Source: JBMCWH01 sp048621635
Lineage (GTDB): Bacteria; Patescibacteriota; WWE3; JAUXAW01; JAYEID01
DNA: 42,987 nucleotides
Assembly: GCA_048621635.1 (NCBI GenBank)
Contig: JBMCWH010000004.1
Location: 1-42,987, forward strand
Direction: 5' to 3'
Of the stretch, positions 7,860 through 15,746 are shown one piece after another. Made by a program: the position numbers and the translations under genes. Every line of letters starts with the position of its first letter. Positions within the stretch are counted from its first letter, which is position 1. The notes below the pieces were generated by a model that was not told the DNA's origin, did not search any database, and saw only the letters and a list, made by a program, of their open reading frames with translations.

Positions 7860-8612
7860 GTGCGTGCTGTTATTTGGTTTACAGTTCTGGTTATACTGAT
7901 TTTGGTTGGTGGTTTGGTTTTTGTTGGGGGAGAGGAATTATTTCATTTGTTTGAACAGAAAAGGATGAGTCCCCGACCTATTCAAGAAATGAATAGTCAA
8001 GATGTTGAAAAAATAGACTTACCTGCCCCTAAAAAAGCTAGTAGTACTTCTTTTGAGGAGGTTGTGGCTGGTCGGCGGTCGCGGCGGAGTTTTAAAAGTA
8101 AGGAGCTTAGTTTGGAGCATATTTCTCAGCTACTTTGGGTAGCGCAGGGGATTACTGACAAGGAAAAGAGGTACCGAGCAGCTCCTTCAGCGGGGGCACT
8201 TTATCCTTTGGAGCTTTATCTTGTGGTAGGCGGTGGCGGGGTTGAGAATCTTGGTTCAGGGGTGTATCACTATATTCCAGAAGCACACAGCTTGGAGAAG
8301 TTACTGGCTGATGATTTGGTAAGTAATTTAGCACAAAAATGTTTGGGGCAAAATTTTATTGCTGATGCCCCAGTTTCTTTAGTGATAACTACTGACTATT
8401 CGCGAGTTACTGGCAAGTATGGGGAACGGGGCCGTCGTTATGTGCATATGGAAGCAGGACACGCAGCGCAAAATGTTTATCTGCAAGGGGAATCGCTAGG
8501 TTTGGGTACTGTTACTGTGGGTGCTTTTGAGGATGAGGAAATTATTGAGCTTCTTCAGTTGCCTTCTGAGCACAAGCCTCTTTATGTTATGCCCATTGGC
8601 TACCCTAAGTAA
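7860..8612 (+). CDS. Membrane-anchored SagB-type nitroreductase-family oxidoreductase
   Basis: FMN-dependent nitroreductase-fold protein of the SagB type. After an N-terminal membrane span (about residues 4-22) come a linker and then VAGRRSRRSFKSKELSLEHI, AAPSAGALYPLELYLV, GSGVYHYIPEAHSLE and a C-terminal VTVGAFEDEEII...PIGYP. The arginine/serine pair near the start of the domain and the SAGALYPLE motif are typical of the family and its FMN site. SagB-type proteins include dehydrogenases for peptide azolines, but many are of unknown role and no partner cyclodehydratase is nearby, so no substrate is assigned. About 250 residues from GTG 7860. It lies between murF and a DNA glycosylase, 7 bp before the latter. 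Confidence 0.8.
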   Translation: MRAVIWFTVLVILILVGGLVFVGGEELFHLFEQKRMSPRPIQEMNSQDVEKIDLPAPKKASSTSFEEVVAGRRSRRSFKSKELSLEHISQLLWVAQGITDKEKRYRAAPSAGALYPLELYLVVGGGGVENLGSGVYHYIPEAHSLEKLLADDLVSNLAQKCLGQNFIADAPVSLVITTDYSRVTGKYGERGRRYVHMEAGHAAQNVYLQGESLGLGTVTVGAFEDEEIIELLQLPSEHKPLYVMPIGYPK

Positions 8613-8619
8613 CACGAGT

Positions 8620-9207
8620 GTGATTTTGCCTAAATCTTTTTATCAAAGACCAACAGTAGAAGTTGCTAAGGATCTTTTGGGTAAATTTTTGGTTAGAGAA
8701 GTTGAAGATGGTTCAGTAAGGAAGGGAATGATTGTAGAAACAGAGGCTTACTTAGGTCCGGAGGATTTGGCTTGCCATTCTTCTAAAGGTAGGACGGAGA
8801 GAACCGAGGTGATGTTTGGACCTGCGGGACATGCGTATATTTACTTGGTTTACGGTATGCATTATATGTTTAATATTGTGACAAAGGCTCCGGGAGAAGC
8901 TGTTTTGGTTAGGGCGTTGCAACCTTTGTCTGTTGACTCCGAGCTAAATTCTGAGATTACCAAAGCACCGGAGGATCCAAGAATTGCGGCAGGTCCTGGT
9001 AAGTTAACAGCATGGTTGGCTGTTGATAAAAATCTTAACAGTTGTGATTTGGTTCAAAAGGATAAACTTTGGGTTGAGGCTGGTTGCAAGATGAATTTTG
9101 AAATTGAAAAGGGAAAAAGGATAGGTGTGGACTATGCAAAGGAATGGGCGGAAAAACCACTTCGTTTCTATATTGAGAATAATCCCGCTGTTTCTAAAGT
9201 ATCCTAG
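8620..9207 (+). CDS. 3-methyladenine DNA glycosylase (AAG/MPG family)
   Basis: Base-excision repair enzyme that removes alkylated purines from DNA. The protein reads LPKSFYQRPTVEVAKDLLGK, IVETEAYLGPEDLACHSSKG, RTEVMFGPAGHAYIYLVYGM, then VLVRALQPL and AAGPGKLTAWLAVD, matching the AAG/MPG family throughout, including the catalytic glutamate in ETEAY and the YGMHYMFN segment. The GTG start at 8620 gives 195 residues, the usual family size. A start at 8521 would lie inside the nitroreductase gene and add an unrelated hydrophobic N-terminus. It is probably co-transcribed with the nitroreductase. A DNA repair gene inside a dcw cluster is unusual. Confidence 0.92.
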   Translation: MILPKSFYQRPTVEVAKDLLGKFLVREVEDGSVRKGMIVETEAYLGPEDLACHSSKGRTERTEVMFGPAGHAYIYLVYGMHYMFNIVTKAPGEAVLVRALQPLSVDSELNSEITKAPEDPRIAAGPGKLTAWLAVDKNLNSCDLVQKDKLWVEAGCKMNFEIEKGKRIGVDYAKEWAEKPLRFYIENNPAVSKVS

Positions 9208-9222
9208 GATGTTACGTTAGAT

Positions 9223-9273
9223 GATCGAATTCCAAAGTTCTGCTTTGCGTACTGTATTCCAGTAATTCGAAGC
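9223..9273. other. Nested inverted repeat upstream of mraY
   Basis: TCGAATT near 9226 pairs with AATTCGA near 9267, and an inner pair TACTG/CAGTA lies in the loop. There is no T run. It may be a weak terminator or a processing hairpin between the glycosylase gene and mraY; nothing else is visible in the 9208-9370 gap. Confidence 0.35.
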
Positions 9274-9373
9274 TTCCGAGTACGTTTTTCATTTTTCTTT
9301 TCCAAAATACGGGTGAGCAACAGCAATGGTTGGTTTCTCCGTAAGTTCTTTTGTGACTCTTTTCTTTTTTGCG

Positions 9374-9382
9374 TGTTATACT
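9374..9382 (+). promoter_or_regulatory. Extended -10 of mraY
   Basis: TGTTATACT ends 12 nt before the mraY ATG at 9395. This supports the short start over an in-frame ATG at 9326 that lies upstream of the promoter. Confidence 0.6.
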
Positions 9383-9394
9383 AAAACAGAAAAG

Positions 9395-10483
9395 ATGCTT
9401 AGTTTCCTTGTTTTTCTACTTCTTTCCTTTATTGTGTCCATGTTGTGGGCACCGTTATTGATTAGCCTTCTTTTTAAATTTAATTTGCGGAGACGATCGA
9501 AAGAAGAGCTGGATGAGAAGGTGGAAAAGCACGCCAAGAAAACCGGTACGCCGGTGATGGGCGGTATTTTGATTGTGGTTACTGTTCTTGTGTTGAATTT
9601 ACTTTTCAACAATTCTGTTTTGACTTACCCACTCCTGGTAACGCTGTTTATGGGTGGGGTACTGGGTGGGATTGATGATCTTTTTAATACTTTGGGTCAC
9701 AAGAATGTTCGAGTTGCGGTAAGGAGAGGTATTACTCCTGTAGTTTCATTCTCTGGCATTACCTGGTCACTTTATCAGCTTGTTCTTTTACCTTGGCACG
9801 CTTTTAAGGAGGCTTTTCGCGCAATGGGCAGTTACCGTGGCGGGTTTCAGGCCCATGAGAAATTTTTAGCGCAGTGCTTTATTGCTGGTGGGGTTAGTTT
9901 CTGGGTTTATTATTTTTTTGAACAATCCGCTCTTTGGTTACCGCTTCTTGGTGTCCTAGAGGTGGGGTTTTTGTACCCTGTTCTTCTTACTTTTTCAATG
10001 GTTTTCTTTTCCAATGCCTTTTCTATAACTGATGGGCTGGATGGTCTTTCGGGAGGGACCCATTCTTTGGCCTTTTTGGCTTTGGGTATTATTGGCTTAG
10101 TAGTGGATAAACCAGGCTTGGCAATTTTTGCTGCCACTTTGGTTGGCGTTGAGCTAGCCTTTCTTTACTTTAATATCTATCCTGCGCGTTTTCAGATGAG
10201 TGATGTAGGGACTCTGCCTTTGGGAATGGTTTTTGCCTTGTTAGCTTTTCTTCTTAATAGGGAACTGATTCTTCCCATAGTTGGGGTAATTTTTGTTGTT
10301 GAGCTGCTTTCCAGTTTTTTGCAGGTTTGGTCTGTTAAGTTAAGGGATAAGCGAATATTTAAAATTGCGCCACTTCACCATCATTTCGAAGCCTTGGGTT
10401 GGCCGGAAACTAAGATAACAGAGCGAGCTTGGGTGTTGTCGGCAGTATTTGCTGTAATGGGGATACTGGTAGCTTTGTTGTGA
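9395..10483 (+). CDS. mraY: Phospho-N-acetylmuramoyl-pentapeptide-transferase MraY
   Basis: Polytopic membrane enzyme that transfers phospho-MurNAc-pentapeptide to undecaprenyl phosphate, forming lipid I. Visible signatures are KKTGTPVMGGI, the DD pair at residues 94-95 (GGIDDLFN), NAFSITDGLDGLSGG, QMSDVGTLPLG and the histidine triplet HHH at 328-330 (IAPLHHHFEALG). Several membrane spans are evident. Two differences from the usual MraY text are a serine in MSDVG where MGDVG is common, and a longer loop after the DD pair (about residues 104-150). ATG 9395 gives MLSFLVFLLL, directly the first span, and a normal size of 362. It starts a run with ftsW and murG. Confidence 0.94.
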   Translation: MLSFLVFLLLSFIVSMLWAPLLISLLFKFNLRRRSKEELDEKVEKHAKKTGTPVMGGILIVVTVLVLNLLFNNSVLTYPLLVTLFMGGVLGGIDDLFNTLGHKNVRVAVRRGITPVVSFSGITWSLYQLVLLPWHAFKEAFRAMGSYRGGFQAHEKFLAQCFIAGGVSFWVYYFFEQSALWLPLLGVLEVGFLYPVLLTFSMVFFSNAFSITDGLDGLSGGTHSLAFLALGIIGLVVDKPGLAIFAATLVGVELAFLYFNIYPARFQMSDVGTLPLGMVFALLAFLLNRELILPIVGVIFVVELLSSFLQVWSVKLRDKRIFKIAPLHHHFEALGWPETKITERAWVLSAVFAVMGILVALL

Positions 10484-10615
10484 GAAATATTAATTGGTTT
10501 GGAGAATTTGTCTAGTAGATTTTTTTGACTGTTATTTTTAGCATTGTTTTCAAGAAACGGCAAGCTCACTATTTTTTGACTCGGAAATGTTATCGAAAGA
10601 TTGAAAATAAGTGTT

Positions 10616-10624
10616 TGCTAAACT
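10616..10624 (+). promoter_or_regulatory. Extended -10 of ftsW
   Basis: TGCTAAACT ends 9 nt before the ftsW ATG at 10634, again leaving almost no leader and no Shine-Dalgarno. Confidence 0.55.
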
Positions 10625-10633
10625 TACGTAATC

Positions 10634-11812
10634 ATGCCTACAGCTTTTTCCCGTAAGCCAGATACAATTTTTTTAGTTATCATCATTGGTCTTCTTACTT
10701 TTGGAGTGGTGATGGTTTATGATGCTTCGGTTGTTTACGCTCACGATGTTTTGGGTGGTAAATATCATTTTCTTCTTAAGCAATTAGTGTGGATTTTGCT
10801 GGGAAGTTTAGGCGCTTTTGTTGGTTACCTTTTTGATTTGAATAAATTGCGTAAGTTGGCGTTGCCTCTGTTTTTAGTTACGCTAGGAATGCTTTTTTTT
10901 CTTTTGCTTCCACGATTGTTTAGTTTTCCTCTTTGTGATAAGTTTGTTCCTGAAGTGAACGGTGCTAGACGATGGATAATTTTAAACCCGCAGGGAGTCC
11001 TACCCCAGCTTCCTTTACTAGGTAGTTTGAGTTTTCAACCTTCAGAATTTGCTAAGCTAACGTTGATTATTTATTTAGCTTCTTGGTTAGCACCTGAGAA
11101 AAGGAGACTCAATCAGGATGCGTCTCTTCCCGGTTTGGGCTTGGTTTTGATTTTGCTTGCTTTTCTGGGTGGCTTGGTTCTTTTGGAGCCGGATTTTGCT
11201 ACTGCGGTACTGCTTTGTGGAATCGGGGTTTGGGTTTATTTTGTAGCTGGTGCTCCTTTGTTACCCCTTTTTGCTGCTGGTGCTGTTTTTGTTGCTTTTG
11301 CCGGAATTTTTATTTGGTTCTCTCCTTATAGAAGAAAGCGTTTACTTACTTTTCTGGATCCTGGTGCAGCAAATCCTTTGTCTACAGGATATCATTTGCG
11401 TCAGATTATGATTGCTTTAGGTTCTGGTGGTCTTTTTGGTTTAGGTTTAGGGAAGTCGCGCCAAAAATATGAATATCTCCCGGAGACTATGGGGGATTCT
11501 ATTTTTGCTATTGTAGGGGAGGAGTTTGGTTTCTTGGGTACTGCGAGTTTATTATTTGTTTTTTTACTTCTTATTTGGCGAGGGTTTTTGATTATTCGAT
11601 CTGCCCCGGATAGATTCTCCCGTCTTTTAGCCAGCGGAGTTGTAGCTTGGATAAGTTTGCAAATTCTGATTAATTTAGGAGCAATGGTGGGGGTTATCCC
11701 CTTGACAGGAATGACCTTACCCTTTATTTCTTATGGTGGATCATCCATGATATTTTCGTTGGCCGCTGTTGGGCTAATTTTAAACATTTCTTCCCGGAGG
11801 AGCAGGAGATGA
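10634..11812 (+). CDS. ftsW: SEDS-family peptidoglycan glycosyltransferase FtsW
   Basis: Septal SEDS polymerase that links lipid II into glycan strands with a partner transpeptidase. The protein has about ten membrane spans. FQPSEFAKLTLIIYLA, LLEPDFATAVLL (with the acidic residue of the SEDS catalytic region), GLGKSRQKYEYLPETMGDSIFA and IPLTGMTLPFISYGGSS are SEDS hallmarks; the PETMGDSIFA and FISYGGSS forms fit FtsW better than RodA. Length 392 is typical. It overlaps murG by four bases, so the two are co-translated. A second SEDS gene at 28197 is assigned RodA by contrast and context. Confidence 0.93.
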   Translation: MPTAFSRKPDTIFLVIIIGLLTFGVVMVYDASVVYAHDVLGGKYHFLLKQLVWILLGSLGAFVGYLFDLNKLRKLALPLFLVTLGMLFFLLLPRLFSFPLCDKFVPEVNGARRWIILNPQGVLPQLPLLGSLSFQPSEFAKLTLIIYLASWLAPEKRRLNQDASLPGLGLVLILLAFLGGLVLLEPDFATAVLLCGIGVWVYFVAGAPLLPLFAAGAVFVAFAGIFIWFSPYRRKRLLTFLDPGAANPLSTGYHLRQIMIALGSGGLFGLGLGKSRQKYEYLPETMGDSIFAIVGEEFGFLGTASLLFVFLLLIWRGFLIIRSAPDRFSRLLASGVVAWISLQILINLGAMVGVIPLTGMTLPFISYGGSSMIFSLAAVGLILNISSRRSRR

Positions 11813-12960
11813 ACATTGCTTTTACAGGGGGACACCACACTTCTGCTTTAGCAGTTATTGATGCTTTGAAAAAAAGGTCTGTGACTAAGCGGGCGGACTT
11901 AGAAATGGTGTTTTTTGGCCATCGATGGGCGATTGGTGCACCGGGTGTGGAAAGTAACGAATTTAAGGATGTCCAAGCAAAAGAGATTCCATTTGTGAAT
12001 ATTAATGCCGGAAAGTTAAGTCGTACCTTTAAACCTTTGGATTGGTTGCGAATTCCTTTTGGCTTTGTGCAAGCTTTTTTCCTTCTGTTGAAACATCGCC
12101 CCGACTTGATAATTTCTTTTGGAGGGTATTTAGCAGTACCTGTTGTTCTTTCCGGCTGGATTTTAGGAATTCCTTCTGTTACTCACGAGCAAACCGTAGT
12201 GTGTGGGTGGGCAAACAAATTTATTGCCCGGTTTGCAAAAAAAATTTTTATTTCCTGGCCGCAATCGAGAGACTATTTCCCGGAAAGTAAGGTTATTCTT
12301 ACTGGTCTTCCGTTAAGGAAGGAGATTGTTACTTTAGCTGGGGAAAAATCTTCCGGATCTGTAAGGAGGGTAGATAGTGAGACAAAGCAAAAGCTGTCAG
12401 GGTTGCCGGAGTGGCCCACTGTGTACATTACTGGGGGTAAGCAGGGATCGCGTGTTATTAATGATGCTGTGGAGGGCTGCGTGGAGAGATTGCTAACTAG
12501 ACTTTCAGTTATTCACCAGTGCGGGATTCGTGATTTCGAAAAATTTTTGCAGGTAGAAAACCGGCTTCCGGAGAAAAGGAAAGCAAATTATGTGGTGTAT
12601 GATTATTTTGATCAAGAAGAGATTTCTCGTGTTTTCCGTAGTGCAGATTTTGTAATCGGGCGCTCTGGCGCACATACTGTCTATGAGCTTGCTGCACTTG
12701 GTAAACCTGCAATTTTAATTCCTATTCCGTGGGTTTCTCATAACGAACAGAGAAAAAATGCAGAAGTCCTATCCGAAGTAGGCTCAGTTATTATTTTGCC
12801 CCAAGAGGAACTAACACCAGAAAGATTGTTAACGGAGTGTAAGAGTATGCTTGATAGTTGGAAGGATTTTAAAAAGGCTGGAAAAAAGGCACGGAGTTTA
12901 GTGGTTTATGATGCAGCTGACCGGATAGTTGATCAGATTTTGGAATATGTTCAAGACTAG
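11809..12960 (+). CDS. murG: UDP-GlcNAc--lipid I GlcNAc transferase MurG (divergent N-terminus)
   Basis: Peripheral membrane glycosyltransferase that converts lipid I to lipid II. The C-terminal domain is classic: ITGGKQGSRVIND, RSGAHTVYELAALGKPAILIPIPW and SHNEQRKNAEVL. The N-terminal domain keeps SFGGYLAVPVVLSG and HEQTVVCGWANKF, but the usual GGTGGHxxPALA loop is replaced by FTGGHHTSALAVIDAL. I recall related forms of this loop in Patescibacteria, which supports the lineage guess. The ATG overlaps the ftsW stop, and GGAGCAGGAG precedes it, so this internal cistron does use a Shine-Dalgarno. Length 383 is normal. Confidence 0.92.
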   Translation: MNIAFTGGHHTSALAVIDALKKRSVTKRADLEMVFFGHRWAIGAPGVESNEFKDVQAKEIPFVNINAGKLSRTFKPLDWLRIPFGFVQAFFLLLKHRPDLIISFGGYLAVPVVLSGWILGIPSVTHEQTVVCGWANKFIARFAKKIFISWPQSRDYFPESKVILTGLPLRKEIVTLAGEKSSGSVRRVDSETKQKLSGLPEWPTVYITGGKQGSRVINDAVEGCVERLLTRLSVIHQCGIRDFEKFLQVENRLPEKRKANYVVYDYFDQEEISRVFRSADFVIGRSGAHTVYELAALGKPAILIPIPWVSHNEQRKNAEVLSEVGSVIILPQEELTPERLLTECKSMLDSWKDFKKAGKKARSLVVYDAADRIVDQILEYVQD

Positions 12961-12987
12961 TTTTTTTTTAAGGATCAAGGATCTTTT

Positions 12988-13006
12988 TTAAGAGTCTACC
13001 TCTTAA
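12988..13006. other. Inverted repeat TTAAGAG/CTCTTAA downstream of murG
   Basis: A seven-base stem with a five-base loop follows a T-rich stretch just after the murG stop. The same stem sequence recurs, longer, at 13098-13122. It may help end the murG transcript. Confidence 0.4.
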
Positions 13007-13097
13007 CATTGTTGTCCTTATGGTCTTCTCGGGAGAACGTATATAAATTTTTTCTTCGGTTTGTGTGCGATACTCTTTCCATGCTGTTAACTCAGCA

Positions 13098-13122
13098 TTT
13101 TTAAGAGGTTACCTCTTAAAAA
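13098..13122. other. Perfect 11-bp hairpin upstream of ftsQ
   Basis: TTTTTAAGAGG pairs perfectly with CCTCTTAAAAA around a three-base loop. T on the left and A on the right is the wrong order for a standard intrinsic terminator on either strand. It lies about 36 nt before the ftsQ -10 hexamer, near where a -35 element or operator would lie. Repressor-site or structural roles are possible. Confidence 0.5.
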
Positions 13123-13158
13123 TTAATCTGTTTTCTGGCGGCTAATTGTTTTTCTGTG

Positions 13159-13167
13159 TGTTACAAT
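13159..13167 (+). promoter_or_regulatory. Extended -10 of ftsQ
   Basis: TGTTACAAT ends 9 nt before ATG 13177, which supports that start over the in-frame ATG at 13156 that lies upstream of the promoter. Confidence 0.55.
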
Positions 13168-13176
13168 TCTATTGCT

Positions 13177-13998
13177 ATGAGTATTTGGGAACAGCAACAC
13201 TCTTCTCGTCGTTCTAAAAACTCCTTTCGCAGCGGTAAATTCAAGAGAAATCATGCCTGGTTGTTTAATTTACGGAGAAATACGCGACGGAAATTAAAAG
13301 CTTTACGCAGGCGGTATTCTCCAAAATTATTACTTTATCCTTTAGCTGTTATTTTTCTTTTTTTTCTTTGTTGGTTTGTTTTTTTTAGTTCTTTCCTTGA
13401 TATTAAACAAATTGAACTTGAGTTAGTTCCCCATGCAGAGGACTTGCGGGAGGAGGCTTTGCAGCAAGAGCTTAACAAAAAGGTTTTGGGTAGTAATTTG
13501 TTGTTTTTTACCAAAAAAGATTTGGATTTTTTGAAGCAGGATCTTTCTATTGCAGAGGTGGATGTTAGCAGATTAGGTTTCAATACTGTTGAAGTTACTC
13601 TAACTAAGAGAATTCCTGTTGCTATGGTTTCTGATGCACAAGAAAGGCTTTTTCTAGTTGATCGGGAGGGAAAGATATTTTTGCGTAGTAAGCTAGATAA
13701 TTTTCCCGTGTTGATTGTACAGCGCGATTTGGATTTGGGTGAGGAGATTTCGCAGGAAGGGATGGATTTTTTTCTTGCTATTTCGGATGATGTGGATAGG
13801 TTGGGAATGAAAGTTGAGTTTTGTGAGATTAATTCGAGTCTGCGGTTAAAACTTGCTGATGGTCCTATTATCCTTTCTCCGCCTAACTTGGACAAGGTTG
13901 AAAAGATTATTGCTGTTTTAGAAAACTACAATGCTCGGGGGGAAGTTTTAAAAAAGGTTGATCTGCGTGCAGAAAATCCAGTGGTGGAAATCGAGTAA
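13177..13998 (+). CDS. ftsQ: Cell division protein FtsQ/DivIB
   Basis: Bitopic division protein. A strongly basic cytoplasmic tail of about 50 residues, with an RRNTRRKLKALRRR run, precedes one membrane span (about 54-73, LLLYPLAVIFLFFLCWFVFF). The outside portion begins with a POTRA-like segment (SSFLDIKQIEL, GSNLLFFTKKDL, VDVSRLGFNTVEVTLTKRIP), then VSDAQERLFLVDREGKIF and a FtsQ-type beta domain. Sequence identity to any one family member is low, but the order of features and the position between murG and ftsA make FtsQ secure. About 273 residues. Confidence 0.85.
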   Translation: MSIWEQQHSSRRSKNSFRSGKFKRNHAWLFNLRRNTRRKLKALRRRYSPKLLLYPLAVIFLFFLCWFVFFSSFLDIKQIELELVPHAEDLREEALQQELNKKVLGSNLLFFTKKDLDFLKQDLSIAEVDVSRLGFNTVEVTLTKRIPVAMVSDAQERLFLVDREGKIFLRSKLDNFPVLIVQRDLDLGEEISQEGMDFFLAISDDVDRLGMKVEFCEINSSLRLKLADGPIILSPPNLDKVEKIIAVLENYNARGEVLKKVDLRAENPVVEIE

Positions 13999-14125
13999 CC
14001 ATGGTTTTAGTACTCACTGTTAACTAATATCTGTTAGTTTAGTAATGTTTCAAGAATGTTGACCAGCATATTAGAAGGTGTTAGATTAGAAAAAGAATAT
14101 TATTTTTACCTGATTTTCTCCGCTT

Positions 14126-14131
14126 TATAAG
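14126..14131 (+). promoter_or_regulatory. Possible -10 box of ftsA
   Basis: TATAAG lies 29 nt before ATG 14161 and 14 nt before the alternative GTG 14146. It is a weaker match than the boxes of neighbouring genes. Confidence 0.35.
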
Positions 14132-14160
14132 TGGTTCCTAATTAGGTGCAAAAAATCAAA

Positions 14161-15426
14161 ATGCCCAAAGAACGTATTGTTAGCGGAATAGATGTAGGTT
14201 CCTCAAAAGTAACTAGTGTGATAGCCTCTGTATCTCCGGAGGGTAAGGTTTCTGTTATTGGTGTTTCTACTGTTTCTTCTCAAGGTATTAAAAAAGGTGT
14301 AGTAGTAGATATTGATACTGCTGTGGAAACTATTGCAGAATCATTAGATGGTGCGGAGAGGATGGCTGGCTGTGCTGTTTCCTCGGCCTTTATCGGAGTT
14401 AATGGTAAGCATATTTCTTCTCTGAATTCACATGGCGTGGTTGCGGTGGCCCATCAGGAAGGGGAAATAACAGAGATGGATGTAGATAGGGTTGTGGAAG
14501 CAGCGCAAGCTGTGTCTATACCTTCTTCTCGCGAAATAATCCATGTTATTCCTCGCGGGTTTATTGTTGATAATCAGGATGAGATTCGTGATCCTGTGGG
14601 AATGAGCGGTGTTCGTCTGGAAGTTGAGACTAATATTATTTCTGGTGGTGCGACAGTTATGCGGAATTTAAAAAAGTGCGTTCGTCAGATTGGTGTAGAT
14701 GTAGCTGATTTAGTTTTTTCCGGTGTTGCCTCGGCGGAAGCGATCCTGACCGATACAGAGAAAGAGTTAGGAACTGTTTTGGTGGATATAGGGGGAGGTA
14801 CTACTAGTATTACTGTTTTTGCTAACGGTAGTCCTGCCTATGCATCTGTCTTGCCTGTAGGTGGGCAAAATATTACTAATGATTTGGCAGTTGGTTTGCG
14901 GTTGAGTTTGGAGGATGCGGAAAAGATAAAAGTTCGTCTTTCAGAGGAAGATGCGCAACCTATTCAGCCCGAACAGGAAGAAAAGGAAGAATCTAAACCT
15001 ATAGATGAAGTAGATATTTCTGATTTAGGTTTAGAAAGGACTACTGTTTCTCGTAAAGTGGTAGAAAAGATAGTATCTGCGCGTTTAACAGAGATTTTAA
15101 AAATGGTGGGTAAGGAGTTGCGAAGTAGTGATTTAGACGATAAGCTGCCCGCAGGTATTGTTTTGTGTGGTGGCGGGGCAAATACAATGGGTGTTAAGAA
15201 GATAGTGGATAAGACACTTGGTTTGCCATTAAGAATTGGGTATCCACGGGGAGTAACAGGATTGATTGATGAATTGGGTGACCCTGCTTATGCTACTTCT
15301 GTTGGCTTGCTTCTTTATGGTTCTTATGCTACTCAGCAAGGAGAGTTCTCGTCCTTGGTTTCTGGGGAAGGATTGGGAGGAATATTTAGAAAGCTTTTGA
15401 ATTGGATAAGATCGTTTTTACCTTAA
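14161..15426 (+). CDS. ftsA: Cell division protein FtsA
   Basis: Actin-like ATPase that tethers FtsZ filaments to the membrane. The phosphate-1 loop is SGIDVGSSKVTSVIA; ISGGATVMRNLKKCV, VLVDIGGGTTSITVF and IVLCGGGANTMGVKKIV are the further ATP-site motifs. The C-terminus ends in an amphipathic helix (GIFRKLLNWIRSFLP), the expected membrane-targeting sequence. ATG 14161 gives the usual FtsA opening MPKERIVSGID; AGGTG about 12 nt upstream could be its Shine-Dalgarno. An in-frame GTG at 14146 would add five residues. About 421 residues, followed by ftsZ after a 320-bp gap. Confidence 0.94.
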   Translation: MPKERIVSGIDVGSSKVTSVIASVSPEGKVSVIGVSTVSSQGIKKGVVVDIDTAVETIAESLDGAERMAGCAVSSAFIGVNGKHISSLNSHGVVAVAHQEGEITEMDVDRVVEAAQAVSIPSSREIIHVIPRGFIVDNQDEIRDPVGMSGVRLEVETNIISGGATVMRNLKKCVRQIGVDVADLVFSGVASAEAILTDTEKELGTVLVDIGGGTTSITVFANGSPAYASVLPVGGQNITNDLAVGLRLSLEDAEKIKVRLSEEDAQPIQPEQEEKEESKPIDEVDISDLGLERTTVSRKVVEKIVSARLTEILKMVGKELRSSDLDDKLPAGIVLCGGGANTMGVKKIVDKTLGLPLRIGYPRGVTGLIDELGDPAYATSVGLLLYGSYATQQGEFSSLVSGEGLGGIFRKLLNWIRSFLP

Positions 15427-15746
15427 AAAGCAATGTTGATTAGCGTTCTTTTCATGTTACACTTCCCGAAGCTATTAGCGTTACGGTAGAGATTTAGAAA
15501 CACACAGTCTGAGTATACGCTCTCTCAAAGATGGAAAGTTTTCGATAAAGACAGAGAAGCAAGAAAAAGACTTTTCACCTATATTTCGGATAGGCGCAAG
15601 ACGAGAAGAAGTTACAAATTTTTAGGCAATTAAGGAATAATTTATCTTACCCGACCCTGTCTAAGGATGGTGATAAGTGAGGACTGTTTACTTATTTGAA
15701 AATAAATTGTTAACTGGTACTATTATAGACAACCAAATTTAAAAAA
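15427..15746 (+). other. 320-bp gap between ftsA and ftsZ; possible long ftsZ leader or ncRNA
   Basis: No open frame of note is present. An extended -10-like TGTTACACT lies at 15455-15463 and another, TGGTACTAT, at 15715-15723. The first would give a leader of about 275 nt or a separate short RNA. A small hairpin CCTAT/ATAGG lies near 15592. I see no known RNA motif. Confidence 0.4.
15715..15723 (+). promoter_or_regulatory. Extended -10 of ftsZ (proximal)
   Basis: TGGTACTAT ends 23 nt before the ftsZ ATG at 15747, giving a leader of about 16 nt without a Shine-Dalgarno. Confidence 0.45.
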
